A program made the translations under genes and the position numbers. From Mugil cephalus (lineage: Eukaryota > Chordata > Actinopteri > Mugiliformes > Mugilidae), in contig NC_061781.1 in the NCBI RefSeq assembly GCF_022458985.1, positions 21,539,001 through 21,603,000 on the forward strand: 64,000 nt of DNA. The letters are read 5' to 3'. Below, one piece after another: positions 46,901 to 59,560 of the stretch. Positions within the stretch are counted from its first letter, which is position 1. Each line of letters opens with the position of its first letter. Below the pieces are notes generated by a model that was not told where the DNA came from, searched no databases, and saw only the letters and a list, made by a program, of their open reading frames with translations.

Positions 46901-49900
46901 CTTCCCTGTAGAGTCAGAGCCATAGCCAGCATGCTGTGACCTTCTGTTCTGCTACACAGATACTTCTGTGTGCAGTACTTAACATCAGTTAGCCACTCGG
47001 TAAAGCTGGAGTGAAAAAGTAGTTTGGTGCCCCCAGGTCCATCAATCAGGAGAGGAGATAAGGTTCGAAGCTTGTTCTGGAAGTCCTGGAAGTTGAGTGA
47101 CGTGTCCTGGGTCCAGGCTGCTGTGAAAAGTTCCTGGGGTGTGAGAGGACTTGGGGCAGCCAAGAGAACATTGAGTAGAGGCCTGACGTAGAAGAAGAGC
47201 CCACGGGGGAACAGTCTCTGGCACAACCACAGGTAGAGTCCATTGAGAGTCCCAGGGATGTCCCGGATCTCCCGCAGACCCACCAGCGCAGCTGCAACAC
47301 CATCGAGGACACGCTCGAGGAAGAGAAAGCAGCCACCGCTCTTGATGTGCAGCAGGTTCAGCATGTCAGCCGTGTCGGGGGTGAGCTGACGGCGAAGCGC
47401 GCCATCTTCATCCAGCCGACAAAGGATGTACTGCTGTACATCACGGACTGACGGGGGCTTCCGCAAATCATCCAGGCAGAGCTTACGAAAACCTTCAACA
47501 CAGATAGAAGATAGTGTTTAGCAACCCTGATGCAGCTTTTGTCAATGAATGTCCAAGTCTGGCTGCCACACGAGGTAGAATGCCCGTCAATAACAATGAG
47601 TTATACGTTTCACATACCTGAGAACATCTTGCACACCGCCTTGTTTTGGCGGCGGACGGTGCACACCAGCAGCAGCCAGCTGGGCAGCAGGTGTTGATTT
47701 GCAGCCAAGAGCTCTGCAATAGAGCCGCTGTTCTCAACTCCTTCACCCGGTGGCCCATACTGCACATCCAGGGAGTCTACAACCAACATTAGAGTCTGGG
47801 CAGGAGGAGGAAGGTCCAACAGGGGTCCCAGCACTGCTCTAGAGGAAGTGGCAGACACACAAAGGAAGATATTAAATGTAAGACAGCGATGTGAAAACCA
47901 CAGGAATCGTGGGTGGATCAGGGAGTGGAAAGGAACAGTGAACAATAATGTGACCCGTTTCTATTTATTAACTGACATAGCGGGGGCCTTAAACATAAAG
48001 TCAGAGCTACGAAATGAAATAGTTTGGATCAATATCCCAGCAGATATCTTACCATGACTTCAGGCAATTTTATTTCAAACGCGGAAATGTTTTGTTGAGA
48101 TTCTGCTGTTTGTATTTTGATTTCATATCTTTCAGAAAGAAGCTCTGAAGTTTAGTTTGCAACGTTATACAAAAACTAAAATCCAGCATTGCTCAACTCT
48201 TTCATATCTTTTTATATTAACATTAAAAACTGGTATCGGTGGACTTCCTGTGTTGTGCGTGACCAGCCAAAACAGCAACTGTAAATATTGTAACTTCAAC
48301 TGTAGCACCGCAATCATAAAACAGTAAAACGATTAAAAATCGGCGGCAAATCACAGTGTAAGTGCCAATTAAAGGGAAGTACCAGTCAGCACCCACACCC
48401 TGATTTGACCTGACAGTGACTCAGGTTAATGGAATTTCTGAAATTCTCTGCTCCACCCTGTGCACCCACGCACACTCTTATTCTCTCTCACACAGAATAA
48501 ACCTTAAAATATCCGAAACAACAAATGCATTAGACAAAGAGGAACAACACAAGACCTGAATAAGAAGTTGGACACGTATAAATAACAAATGGGATTTTAT
48601 TCCTTAATCTGGACTAAAGACCAGATGAAGGGTTACCTGTGGAGAACAAAGTCATTCAATCCACTGGACCAAACAAAAACACTTGACAATGAAGGAAGTG
48701 GAGATTAAACTGATAGTTCTAGGTGGTTATTAGAGCTGGTAGTACAACAACAACAACAGCACCTACACTGATGTCATGATAAAATAATTGTAGTTATTAC
48801 GAAAGCCTGTGTTCATACTGCACTAAAAACTATTTCTAGATTTGTAAACCCTCTTCTTCCAGGTACGGACCATCATACTACGATCTGGCATAACATTATG
48901 ACCACCTAATATCGTGTTAGGTCTCTCTTGTGCCTCCAAAACAGTCGTGACTCATCACCCATGGGTCATCTGAGGGTGTCCTGTGGTGTCTGACAACAGG
49001 ACGTCGTAAGTGGGTGGAGGAGAGGAGCCACTGTGGATCATCTCACAGATGCCTGATCAGTTTGGGATCTAGTGAATTTGGAGGTCAGGTCACCGCTGCA
49101 CATCTGGGGCCTGAGCTGGCCCCCAGCCACGGGCTCTTGTGTACATTACAGCTCACTGTACATATTCAACACCTTCTGCTGTTCTTCATGTTATTTGCTG
49201 CCATCAAGGAGTGTCTGGTCTGGTCTAGGTGGGTGCTACATGTCTAAGTAACATCCACACCAATGAATACCAGGAACAAAGGTTTCCCAGCAGAACATTG
49301 TACTGTCACAAGATGATCAATCCTGTTTGCTTCTTCCGCCAGTGATTATGCTGAAATGTTTAAACAGCTACAAGATGCACTGTTATGAAGAGAGGACGCA
49401 CCGGGTCTGTGAGCCCTCGTTTCAGAAGTGACAAACAGCAATTAACCCGTGACACCAACCCGGTATGAAGGGCTGAACACAAGTCATTTATCCGGCAGCA
49501 AACACAGGGTGTGTGTCTCTGCGTGTGCTGTCATTAGTGTCAATGTCTGTGTTTAAGAACGACCACAAGGTCCAGTCGCCTTTAGTCATTATCTTTAAAC
49601 GCGATTCAAAGAAAACCTTAAAAAACAACCAAATCTGCGCCGTTTCTGCTGTATCTCGGGCTGAATTCTCGACAGGATAAAAGAAAAGGCTGTGCTGCAG
49701 GAGAAGAAACAGCTTCTGAAGTGTTTTTTTAAAAGATTAGGAAGAGGTTAGTGGAGCTGTGAACTGAGCAGCGATGCCAGAAATGCACCAAGAATTCAGT
49801 TTACTCTGACTAATACAGAATCCTGGTGCATTAATCAAACAGAAGCCTGATGAGCAGCTAACACGCTGAACTCTACTTATGCATACAGAGTGGGATGTGA

Positions 49901-52900
49901 AATTTCTACATAAAATAAATGAGACTTTTTGGAAATGAGGCCACCTGCGTATGAATATACACCGAAACAAATTACGAACTGGATGTTCCTTTAAGTCGTC
50001 CACAAATTAACACATCTGTCCTCACATCATGGGCGCATATATTCCTGAATTAGTTAGCAGATGGATGATAATAGCTTAAGCGATGCTTATTTTGTCTCCA
50101 TCTCCATCTCTTCTGTTAAAAAAAAAAAAAAAGCACGAGTCATTTCAGCTTCTTCCACTTATTAAATAGGTTTAAAGGTTCGTGTAGGAATTCAACTCAT
50201 TCAATATTTAAGTCATGAATCTAATTTTTTAATTCTGATCCTGGCACATTTTCAAAATATCTGCACATCCTCAGACTCCAGGGTCTGAAAGCAGCTGATT
50301 CGTATTCGGTTTGGCTTTACATAATTAATCGAAACTATTTTTTAGTCAAATTTATTTTGAAAAATTAAGGAGAGGCTATGATCATCACCGGGACAAGTCT
50401 TCAGGTCATCCAGCCAACGCTGTCTCATTTATCTAGGCCGGCCTTAATGTGTACAAATCGTTTAATTGCCCTCCCTTGGCTTTTATCATCGGTCATATCC
50501 TGCCGTTAAAAGTATATCAACACCCTGCCCTGATGACAGCTGCATCTAGGTTAATCTTATCGTGCCGCGGCGTTCTTTAGTCATCTGATTGAAGCAGCAC
50601 TCCCTCACCGGACTCACACTTGACTCTGCGGAGGAGTGTAATTAACCTTTTATTGTAGCTCAAGGTTTTCCGCTCCACTCGTGGAGCCATGTCTGCGGGA
50701 GACCTTTGACACCGAGCTTTAATTGGACTCCTGAGACGGAGCATGTCAACATTACGGCCACCTCAATCCGACCAAGTCCCCCCGATAGTGTCGGCGTTTA
50801 TTAATGTGCATCATGTAAACCTGAACAGGTGAGTTCAGGAGCAAATCTCAGTTAGAACAAACCTTATTATTCAAGGATAACGTGACACGATGAAGGAATG
50901 TGATCTCTTGTAACTCAAAAAATCAGACATTGCTGCAGCTTTCTATGGGTGTAGGAGTCAGTTATATAATGATATAATAATACAGATGATATTAATTCAA
51001 AAGCTTTTGCCATTTCCTCCACTTATTTTACGCCTAAATATAAATTTGACAGATAATTTGATAACCATGGCTACATAAGCGTGAGTAAGTGGATCCTCTC
51101 TCATCTTCTTTATCATAAAGTGGAAAATGATTAAAAATAAAGCATCCTGTCCTCTGTATTTTGGCAGATTATCATCAAAAAGTGAACGAACTTAAAGTCA
51201 TTTTAGTTCAAACTCAAATTGAGGACGGGATAATAACCTATAAATAAATAAGGACTCCTCCCAATCTCTCCCTAAGTACACTACCAGTCAAAAGTTTGGA
51301 CGCACCTTCGCATTGAATTGAATTAGAAGGTGTGTCCAAACTTTTGTACATTATGAAAATGTTTAATGAACAGGCGGAAATTTCTCAAGTGCAGTTTAGA
51401 CACGTTGCTGTCTGGTGTTTAGCTTTCTGTCCAAATTAGGAAATAACTGCTTATTTCAATGAGAAATTGCATGTGCTTCTAGTGAGTTTTGCACTTTGAA
51501 CCTATGTTGATAATATGTTGTATTGTAATTCATTTTTAGGACAACACACCTGGACGTGAACTACAACTGAAAATCAGCCTCATTAGCTAAAGCTGCCCTA
51601 TTTACTGACACTTTGTACAGCTGATTAATAGGAGCTGTCCACGTCGCAATAAAATGAAAAATAAAACGAAATGAAAGGGCCAAGTTAGACCCATGAGTAA
51701 CATTTCAATGCAAGATGCCTCTGTTAATAGTTATGACACAGGAAGTTCAGGTGCAGTTCGCACTGATTAGGTGTGTTTCCTCATAAGCTCAGACAATAGA
51801 GCAGTCAGGCCCGATGATGATAACTGTTTGTGTAGCTCCAGAGAGCTTCCAGACAGAGCAAGCGGCACAACAAAAGTTCAATAAGGACTTAATAATCTGT
51901 TGACAGCAACAAGCCTGCAGCCGGTTTCAGGCCCATATCCGACACACGCCCTTTCTCTGCTAATTTAAGCCCACGTTTCATCAGTTTGTCGACGCTTTTT
52001 CCTCCTGAGAGCTCCGAACAGAAATCAGCTGCTGGCCGCGAGCCAGTCCGTAGGGGAGTGTGGAATCCAGCTCGGCACTTCACACCAGGGGAGAGCAAAC
52101 ACAGGAGGAGCGCACAAGGGCTCGGACTCATCGCAGAGTAAACACACCGGGAGAGAGTTTAAAAACCCTGGAGAGGAGGGTGACCTCGCTGACTGGAGCT
52201 GAGATGGTCACCGGGGTAGTGGAGGCATTTTTCACCTCTTTGTTCTTTTTTTTTTTTTTTTTCTCCAGCCCCTCTCCCTGAAAGGATGTTGTGTCGTAAA
52301 TAACACTGTAGCATTCATTCACTCTGGAGGCCCATTGTGTGGGTTGTGAATGGGCCGCATTATGAGAGGAGAAATAAATATAAGACGAGGAAGAATGGCC
52401 GCTGCCATCTTTTTCCTGCGACTGTCCGGGCTTCTGTTTGTTTCGCTCGCGGTCACGTGGTTTTCACGTTTACAGCCTCTCAGCTGGTTTTTCAACTGCT
52501 GACGGTTTAAACACCTGCAGAAAATCGACTCCACTTAGAAAAAAAAAAAAGGCAGCGGCTTTTTAGCTTTCAAGGATTTTTCTTCACGCATGAGCAGAAG
52601 TCAGCCTCTTTCTTTTTTAGCGATAGCAGCTTTTGTACATACATACAGTCTATAGAAACAATGCAGCTGCACCACAATTTCATGTCTGTGCAGACGTGAA
52701 GCGACCTAAAATGAATGACTCAACGAGGTGACATATACGTGATCAATATACGCAGACATCAAAGAGTCTGTGATATAGATAACAGTGTCTGACTGGCTAA
52801 TTAATCAAGCAAGACGTTTCACAATCAAGTTAAAAAGTTACAAATTAGCAAATGAATCAGCGACACTTCAAATCAATTGTCACTCATCGGGTAAAATGTG

Positions 52901-53946
52901 ACAAAGATTTTCTCATTTCTGGTCAACGTTTAAATAAACATCGTCTGAGTTACGGTGAAACTGAAAGTAGTGGAAATAATCACTGGTTGTGTTCCCATTT
53001 ACAGCTACAGGCAAAAAAAAACATATCATTCATGTTGGGTTGACATCAGTGTCACATCAAATCTTGAGTGATTTACTACAGACCAGATAACACTGTTCAT
53101 TTCTAACAAGGTTTAAAGTTTGTGGTCAGAGCAGTCGTTTGCTGAGACTGTTTACACAACTAAAACGAAGCTGCAGAGCAGGTTTCCCTCATTCTCTTTT
53201 TGGAATCAGATAAAACTTCTGTCTCCGCGGGCACGTTCGGACGCAACTCGTTCGGCTGCTCATGCAACATCGCCATTTACAGAAAGTGATACCACACATA
53301 AATTATGCCGAGTCAAGCTGGGAATGAGACATGCGCTTGAGCGTGCACATACACGCCGAGCACCTGGGCTGGTTCCACGGTTCTTACAGTACCTCTCGGC
53401 AACTTTCCTCCCCCTCTCATTTGGCGAGAAAAAAATTTCCCCTTCCCTGTTCACGTTTGACTGTCACGTGAAAACGACAAACGGATTTAATACAAACCTT
53501 TTGAAGGTGTCGTCAGGGTCCCTTTGGCAGGTGAGAGGCTCCAGAGCCTTGGACACAGAGGGGCTGTTGAGGATCTCCTCATACCCAGGAGAGAGGAGAG
53601 GGGAGGCCTTCAGCTGCTCCACCAGGCCCAGGACAAACCTCCACAGCACCGTACTCCGCTGGTCCTCCCTCTGGCAGAAGTGGGAAGCCAGGCATCGCCG
53701 TGCCAGTCCAACCGCCAGTCCTGCCTTTGAGGTGGGCCACAGCGCCTCGGTGCACAAAGCCGTCTTCCCGGCTCCGGGGCCCCCCGTCACCAGCAGCCCC
53801 GGCGCCTGCCCGGGCACAGAGCGGGCATCCAGGCAGCGCCGCAGCTTGTCCAGGGCCCATTCCCGGCAGTAAAAACGCCGGCCCTGGAGCAAGCTGGAGC
53901 CACAGGCGAATCCGCTGCTACTCATTTGCTCCTGGAGATCTGACAT
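43945..53946 (-). CDS. ankrd50l: Ankyrin repeat domain-containing protein 50-like
   Basis: Coding exons on the minus strand: 53946-53498 (donor GTTTGT), 47838-47618 (acceptor CTCTAG, donor GTATGT) and 47492-43945. Phases 2 and 1 match, total 4218 nt, 1405 residues. The start is the first in-frame ATG (53946); a second is at 53925. Residues 19-39 (SLLQGRRFYCREWALDKLR) and Walker A GGPGAGKT (55-62) with Walker B LMLVVDSLD (166-174) define a STAND-like NTPase. A helical region follows (DVQQYILCRLDED, EIRDIPGTLNGLYLWLCQRL). About 17-18 ankyrin repeats span ~517-1127 (EGWTALRSAAWGG, EGRTALRAAAWGG, DGMTPLLLAAYEG and others). A Ser-rich tail has QQHSLPRSRSR and ends KRETPL, an ideal class I PDZ ligand. 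Family knowledge: ANKRD50 (about 1429 residues in human) supports SNX27-retromer endosomal recycling. The '50-like' paralogue label is tentative. Confidence 0.88.
48883..49355 (+). mobile_element. TIR element, family E, longest and most diverged copy
   Basis: Starts ATCTGGCATAACATTATGAC and ends with the degenerate CCAGTGATTATGCTGAAATG. The interior (TGTGCCTCCAAAACAGTCG, GGTGTCCTGTGGTGTCTG, GATCAGTTTGGGATCTAGTG, AATTTGGAGGTCAGGTCACC) is the reverse complement of the element at 56637-57157. It has no transposase frame. Confidence 0.8.
51277..51350. mobile_element. Tiny hairpin MITE
   Basis: CAGTCAAAAGTTTGGACGCA then CCTT is mirrored after about 20 bases by AAGGTGTGTCCAAACTTTTG with one or two mismatches. 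GTACA flanks both sides. The CAAAAGTTTGGAC terminus is, from memory, a very common fish DNA-transposon end. Confidence 0.8.
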
Positions 53947-53974
53947 CCAGGGAGAACTCAACTCCACGTCCCAT
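53918..53974 (-). promoter_or_regulatory. Upstream ORF overlapping the ankrd50-like start region
   Basis: The ATG at 53974-53972 has a strong context (A at -3, G at +4). It opens an 18-codon frame ending in TAG at 53920-53918, in a different frame from the protein. The main-frame ATG at 53946 lies inside the uORF. The second main-frame ATG (53925-53923) is two bases before the uORF stop (ATGAGTAG). An acceptor TTTCAG just upstream (exon start 54049) places all of this in the same exon. Confidence 0.6.
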
Positions 53975-56636
53975 GCTCCTCCACTTATTTCACAGCTTGT
54001 GCGTGATAGCCCCGGGCAATGCCTGGGTATTTCCTCACCCTGTCAGTTCCTGAAAGGGTTGCATCAGGTGAGCGGTATCGTAGCAGCTGTCCTCCCCCCC
54101 CCTGCTGCCCTTTGTGAGGACTAGAGATGCAACAGGAAAGTCTGCAGAAAGTCGGGCTAGAGGAGCGCCTCTCTCATTTCTTCATTCAACTTGATCTGTC
54201 TTCGCTGCATGGCTTGAAATGCCATGGTTACCGAGGCTCGCCGCGCTTCCTCGTGGGGCCGTGGTGCTGCTCTGTCAGAAATCAAAAAGAGGGAGAAGGA
54301 ATGAGTCAAGGCAGAAACTGACAGCGTGATTTTCACAGATTTAATGACACCGTGTCTCACCCCCGTCCGACTCGTCTTCTGTGTTCCAATTACAGCTACA
54401 GTCCTTCTTCCCTCCTTTTTTTCAGTTCAGAGCTCTAACGTGCAGTTCTTTCTTCCCTCTCGGCTCTCTCTCTCCGTCTTCCCTCTGCTCATACCTCACA
54501 CCTCCTTCCTTCTCTCTCTCTCTCAGCTTGTCATGCTCTCTGGTTTTTCTTGTTTTGTTTTTTTCTTTTTTTTTTTGTCTCCACCCTCCCCTGGTGTTTC
54601 TAGACAAGTCAAGACATGCAGCGAGCGAGACGAGAGGAGAGGAGGTGGAGGGGAGGAGGGAAAAGGGGGAGGGCTCGTGTGAGTGTGAGCTACTCTGCAG
54701 CCGACAAGTGGGAGGGGTTACTCGGGGTCAAGGTTCAACCACCGGGCACACCTCGAACTACAGGTGTTGCATGAGGTGTGCATGCACAGAAACATTATGC
54801 TAGATAAGTTGGTGTTATCATTAAAAAGCGGAGCCGTCTGACTTAGTTTGAAATGATTAATTAGTCATCATTTCTTTTGTGCCTGTCTGGGTTCACAGCT
54901 TCTACAATATAATTTAGGAAACGATGTCTCTGCTTTATATCAAAGTCTGACTGTCAGAGAAACAAACACTTTACACCGTGCATTTTTAAAAAACCCACAA
55001 ACGCAAACAAGTTGTTTAGTTTATAGCTGCCGAACCTTCAGGTTGCCGTGCTTTTGCTTCACCGGAGCACAGGTGTCAAACATATGTCCACCAGAGGGTT
55101 TATTCTCGCCCATGGGATTAATTTGCAAAGTGTAAAAACGACCTTCAAGACATTAACTGCAGTTTGTAAATTAAATTTTTATGGTTTTCACAGTTTTAGT
55201 ACGATGTGTGCTCTTCACACAACACTTGTTTACATGCACGTGAAAAAAAAAATGATTATTGCCTTAATCTGACTTTAACTGGACAATTTAGTTGCATGTA
55301 AATACGTTACTCCGACTAAAACCAGAGTTCTCCTTATCTGATTAAGACACAGATAATGTGATTGGAAATCGATTTTCTCCGGCATGTATACAGCTTAATC
55401 TGACTTTAACTGGACTACACGTGTTATTTATAGGCTAATACTAATAATGCTACTGTGTCAGTGGTCCAGCCTCCGTGAGATCTTATTGGGCTGTGTGTGG
55501 CCCCTGAACTAAAACGAGTCAGAATCAATAAGCTTAATCTTCCCTCTGCTATGGCCCTTGTGTGGAAATGCAAATCCTGATCCTGAGATGCAAGTTCCTG
55601 GAATCTTTCTTTAAAAAAAAAAAAAAAAGAAAGAAAAAAGGAAAAGAAAAAGACACCTTCGCATTTTTTAAAAACCGCAGCCATTTCCAACAAACGCCTT
55701 TCAGGGATAACAGTAATTATCCAGTACTTTTACAAGCTGTCGCAAAAACCCTCCATATATATATTTTTTTTTTTACCTAGCTGTATAATTAGCTTTGAGC
55801 GACTTTTCATGATGTGTTGCCCAATCTACGCATGCACCAATCAAAAATTCTATGCATTTTTAATCCCTGTAATACCGAGTATATTTAATTAACCCAGAGT
55901 GCACTATTCATAACATGTCAGTCATGTGACACACGACATACTATACTACAGTTTTAATTGAGGCTTTGTGACAGAAGCCTGTACACACCCACCCACACAA
56001 GCTTTTCAGATGTAAGTTAATTTAATGCAGTGCAAAAAAAGAAGAAGAAGAAAGAGAAAGTCAAACCTTCAAAGAATCCAGAGAAAGAATGTCAAAGGTT
56101 TCTGCGACTACGTTAGCATGGTGACGAGACTGCACACCGCCGCTCCGTCCAATTAAGGGACTTAACAAGCAACAAGCAGCAGCACAGATAAGTCTCCGAT
56201 AGATTAAAGCCGTCACTAAATAATATTTATACAGAAAACTCAGCTGTGACGTGACGGCGTAATTCAAAAACCTAAGGCACCTGATGTTCTTGTACGCTAG
56301 TGCATTCCTTTCAGCCTTAATGAGTCCTCAGACTGCCCACCTATAGACTGACACATGCATGTTGAGTACATTCTCTGTTGTTTGGCAAGAAGCAAACACT
56401 GGGAATTGACTGGAAAATTAAGAGATGCGATGTCTTACTGGGACACTGATGACAGTAATGGGAAGAGCTGGCACCGAGCTGCGAAGATGTCGACATTCTT
56501 GTCATTACTTGCGGTACTTACGAAGCTCTCTGAACCTGGCGTGAAGCCTGTGAAGACGCTGGTGCAGGAACCAAAGCCGAGCTATTACTGACATATTGTC
56601 GGTGCAGAAGTCGGATCAAGTGAGGTCGCTTAGTTT

Positions 56637-57157
56637 GGATCAGCCACAACATTATAACCGGACAGGAGATGTAAATAACATCACTTGTGGCAATTCAGTG
56701 TTCTGCTGGAAAACATTTGGACCTGGTATCCATTCGTGTGGATGTTACTTAAGACATGTAACACCCACCTAGATAAAACCAGGCGCCCCCACCCCACAGC
56801 AGTGACACCCCTTGATGGTAGCGGCCAACCCCAGCAGGATGCAGCCTGACACAGACACACAAAAATGCTTTATGAACAACTCAAAACAACATGAAGAACA
56901 GCACAAGGTGTTGACCTGGCCTCCAAATTCACTAGATCCCAAACTGATCAAGTATCTGTGGGATGATCCACCATAGAGGCCCCTCCCCTCAATCCATAGG
57001 ACCCAAAGGCCCCCCCACTAACAACCTCCTGTTAACAGACACCACAGGACACCCTCAGAAGGTCCATGTCCATTCTCTGATGAGTCACAACTGTTTTTCG
57101 AGGCACAAGGGAGACCTACACAATATTAGGAAGGTGGTCATAATGTTATGGCTGATG
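56637..57157 (-). mobile_element. TIR element, family E, near-complete copy
   Basis: Starts GGATCAGCCACAACATTATA and ends GGTGGTCATAATGTTATGGC then TGA. The interior matches the 48883 copy inverted and the 30941 copy directly. About 520 bp, noncoding, with no target-site duplication that I can confirm. Confidence 0.8.
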
Positions 57158-57266
57158 TTACTATTTTTTAAATACAGTTTAAAAAAATAATAAGTAAAAA
57201 TTATTTTTAAACGTATTTTGTCACCCTGCTTTTTTCATTGGGACAAAACCAACGGTCTTAATCCTC

Positions 57267-57720
57267 TTTTCATGTCTGTGCAGTAAACATTAAACCAGGA
57301 TGTGATTAGCCTAGCTTAGCATAAATGTAAACAAGAGGCGCTAGCTTGGGTCCGTCTTAAAGTTTGACCTTTGGCCCCTAAAGCTCCCATCTAAACATTT
57401 CGTTAAATCTATTTAAAACTGTCTGTCTGTAGTGTTATTAGGTGAATCTATTTTTGTTTCACTCTAGATTGTTCTTTTACATGATCTTTAGTTAGTAGTA
57501 GTAGTAGTAGTTTAGCCTAATGCTAAAGAGATATTTGTAGCCTATGATGTCACGTTTGCAGGTCTCTATGCTGTCAGTGGCTCTGGTTAAAAACACAGCT
57601 TATTTAGACTCATCTCTTTCATGTCAGTGCTGTAAACACAGCTACAAATCCTGGCTGCCATTAGCCTAGCTTAGCATAAATGTGAGCAAGAGGCGCTAGC
57701 TTTGGGTCAGTGTAAAAGTC
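57267..57720 (+). repeat. Local tandem duplication of a ~100-bp unit
   Basis: 57267-57360 and 57614-57720 share TCATGTC, AGTAAACA/TGTAAACA, ATTAGCCTAGCTTAGCATAA, ATGT(A/G)A, CAAGAGGCGCTAGCTT and GGGTC. The second copy is diverged by several substitutions. Confidence 0.8.
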
Positions 57721-59358
57721 TCACATATAAACATTTCTTTAAATGAATTTATATGTATATTTTTGGAACTCATTTTTTACTTGACACATAAAAACAACCC
57801 CAACAAACACAAAAGGAGAAACATAACACAATCATGATCAAAATCTTAAGACCAGGTACAGAATTGCAAGAATTTCTTTTTTTGCTCTGTTGTATCTTAA
57901 GTAGAGCTTCAAAATCCAATAAGAAGAAATGGGAGCAAGAGACCAAACATTTTGAGCAGGCAATCTTTTGAAAACAACAATTTAACTGAAATAGGCTGTT
58001 CATTCATCTGCTGATCAAAACTTTTTAAGACCACAGCTCAAAAAAGAAACAATTTCTTCATGTCATTTAAAAGCGTTTTCTGTTTTTGTTATCGACGAAA
58101 TCTTTGTAAATACCAGTAAGTGTCCTTATACATGTCAAACATATTTCCCCTTGACCTGCACTCAATATTAGGAGGTAATTACAGTTCTGAACAACATCTT
58201 TTAACAAACAAGTCTGTTTTCAGCTGAGGTCTCGCTGTGATTTTCTCCATGACAAACACATTTTTATCCGGTCTCTCCGTTGCGTCATGCTGGGAGGCTG
58301 TGACTTTAACCAGGAAGCTGTTATCGTAACCAGAAGCAGGATTCTCAGTAAACGTTTTGAATCTTTATCCATCATGCTGTCAGGAATTGTACTCGGACCG
58401 AATAAAATTTAAAATTTAAAAACAAACTAAGATGAATTTAGACCACAGGTGTCACACATACAGGCTGCTGGCCTAAAGCGGACCCTCCGCCCGGAGGGGG
58501 TCTAATCTAAACTTGCAAATTACATAGAAGAAAATAACTGCTATTCCTAATTCATCCACTGTTTTATTCGGAGAAGTGAACAGAATGCAATTCTGAGACT
58601 AAACAGCCCAAAATTAACGTTATATTTTCAAAGGAGAGTTTATTAAATGTTAACATTCTCCTAATTTACTTGTTCTTTTGCACCAAGAAAAATCTGGAGT
58701 TGTCGTTATTATTAATTATTATTATTATTCTGTTGTGTTACTGGTCCAACCCACTTGAGATCAAATTTTGCTGAATGTGGCTATTCCCCCCAAACTAAAA
58801 TGAGTTTAGACAATTTCTTGGCAAACATGTCACATGGGAAGCAATGATAGAACAAAAGTAGCTCAAGGTTAAAGAGCGTGTTTGGATCCTGTATTTAGAT
58901 GTTTTTATTATTATTATTATTAGTATTATTATTTTGCAGGTCTGGTTAAAAACATCAACAGTAAACCTGGTATATATATGTTATTCTCTAACTATTAAAC
59001 TATCCTTTTCAACAGCATCCCTGGTATTTAACACGTAGCCAATCAGCTGCTTCACCATCGGTCACTTCAGGCTCCGTCGGAATCTACAGGTGATCCGCTG
59101 CAGCCTCTCGTCTCGTCTCGTCTCGTCTGCTCCAACAGCAACAATCTGATTTATTTCCTCCCATAAGACACTAATCCCGGTATTAATAATGCGTGACTCA
59201 TTCAGACGCAGCAGGTTTCCTCGTCGACGCCATTGTAAACACAAACACAAACCCGCTGCCCAAATACGCGTCTCCGACAAAAAAAAAAAAAAACATCCGA
59301 AAACATTCCCTCACACAAACGGCCACGTTTGGCTTTTTTTAAATCTCACAGATCTCAC

Positions 59359-59560
59359 CTGACTGAAACGTCTCTCGTCTCCCTCTTGAACAGCTCCCAG
59401 CATTTCAGCAGATTTTTTTTATTTATTTTTTTATCACGCGTTCTGTCCTCTCTCCCACGATTCCTCCTACCATCACATTAAAGACGAGCTGGATGGTTAT
59501 TTCCATCTCAAGGACTGTTTCCTCCAATTCCTGCTCTATTTTCCTTCCTCAAAAAAAAAA
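59359..59560 (-). promoter_or_regulatory. Candidate 5' UTR exon or promoter of the ankrd50-like gene
   Basis: On the minus strand a strong donor (GTCAG|GTGAGA) ends a possible exon at 59359 in a locally less AT-rich stretch. Nothing codes. This is the best upstream candidate I see, but the link to the gene 5 kb away is a guess. Confidence 0.25.

Larger units (their letters stand above)
47839..53497 (-). other. Large ankrd50-like intron after the first coding exon
   Basis: 5.7 kb containing a TIR family E element (48883-49355) and a small hairpin element (51277-51350). Around 50380-50770 there is a repeat-poor, balanced-composition stretch with several TAAT-type sites. Two frames just left of 52281 include poly-Phe from a poly-T tract and were rejected. 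Confidence 0.7.
54050..59360. other. Region upstream of the ankrd50-like coding start
   Basis: Presumed 5' intron or promoter territory of the ankrd50-like gene. It holds pyrimidine-rich and poly-T stretches (54410-54600), a purine-rich block (54630-54680), a TIR family E element (56637-57157), a local duplication (57267-57720) and a (TCTCG)n run (59107-59128). No coding exon was recognised. Confidence 0.55.

Noticed and set aside
53120..53872. 250-codon plus-strand frame
   Set aside because: Antisense to the ankrd50-like first coding exon, whose NTPase motifs and codon pattern are clearly on the minus strand. No motif in the plus frame.
54326..54803. Two overlapping Ser/Phe/Leu-rich frames of 118 and 140 codons
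   Set aside because: They come from a long pyrimidine-rich tract; low complexity and no homology that I recognise.
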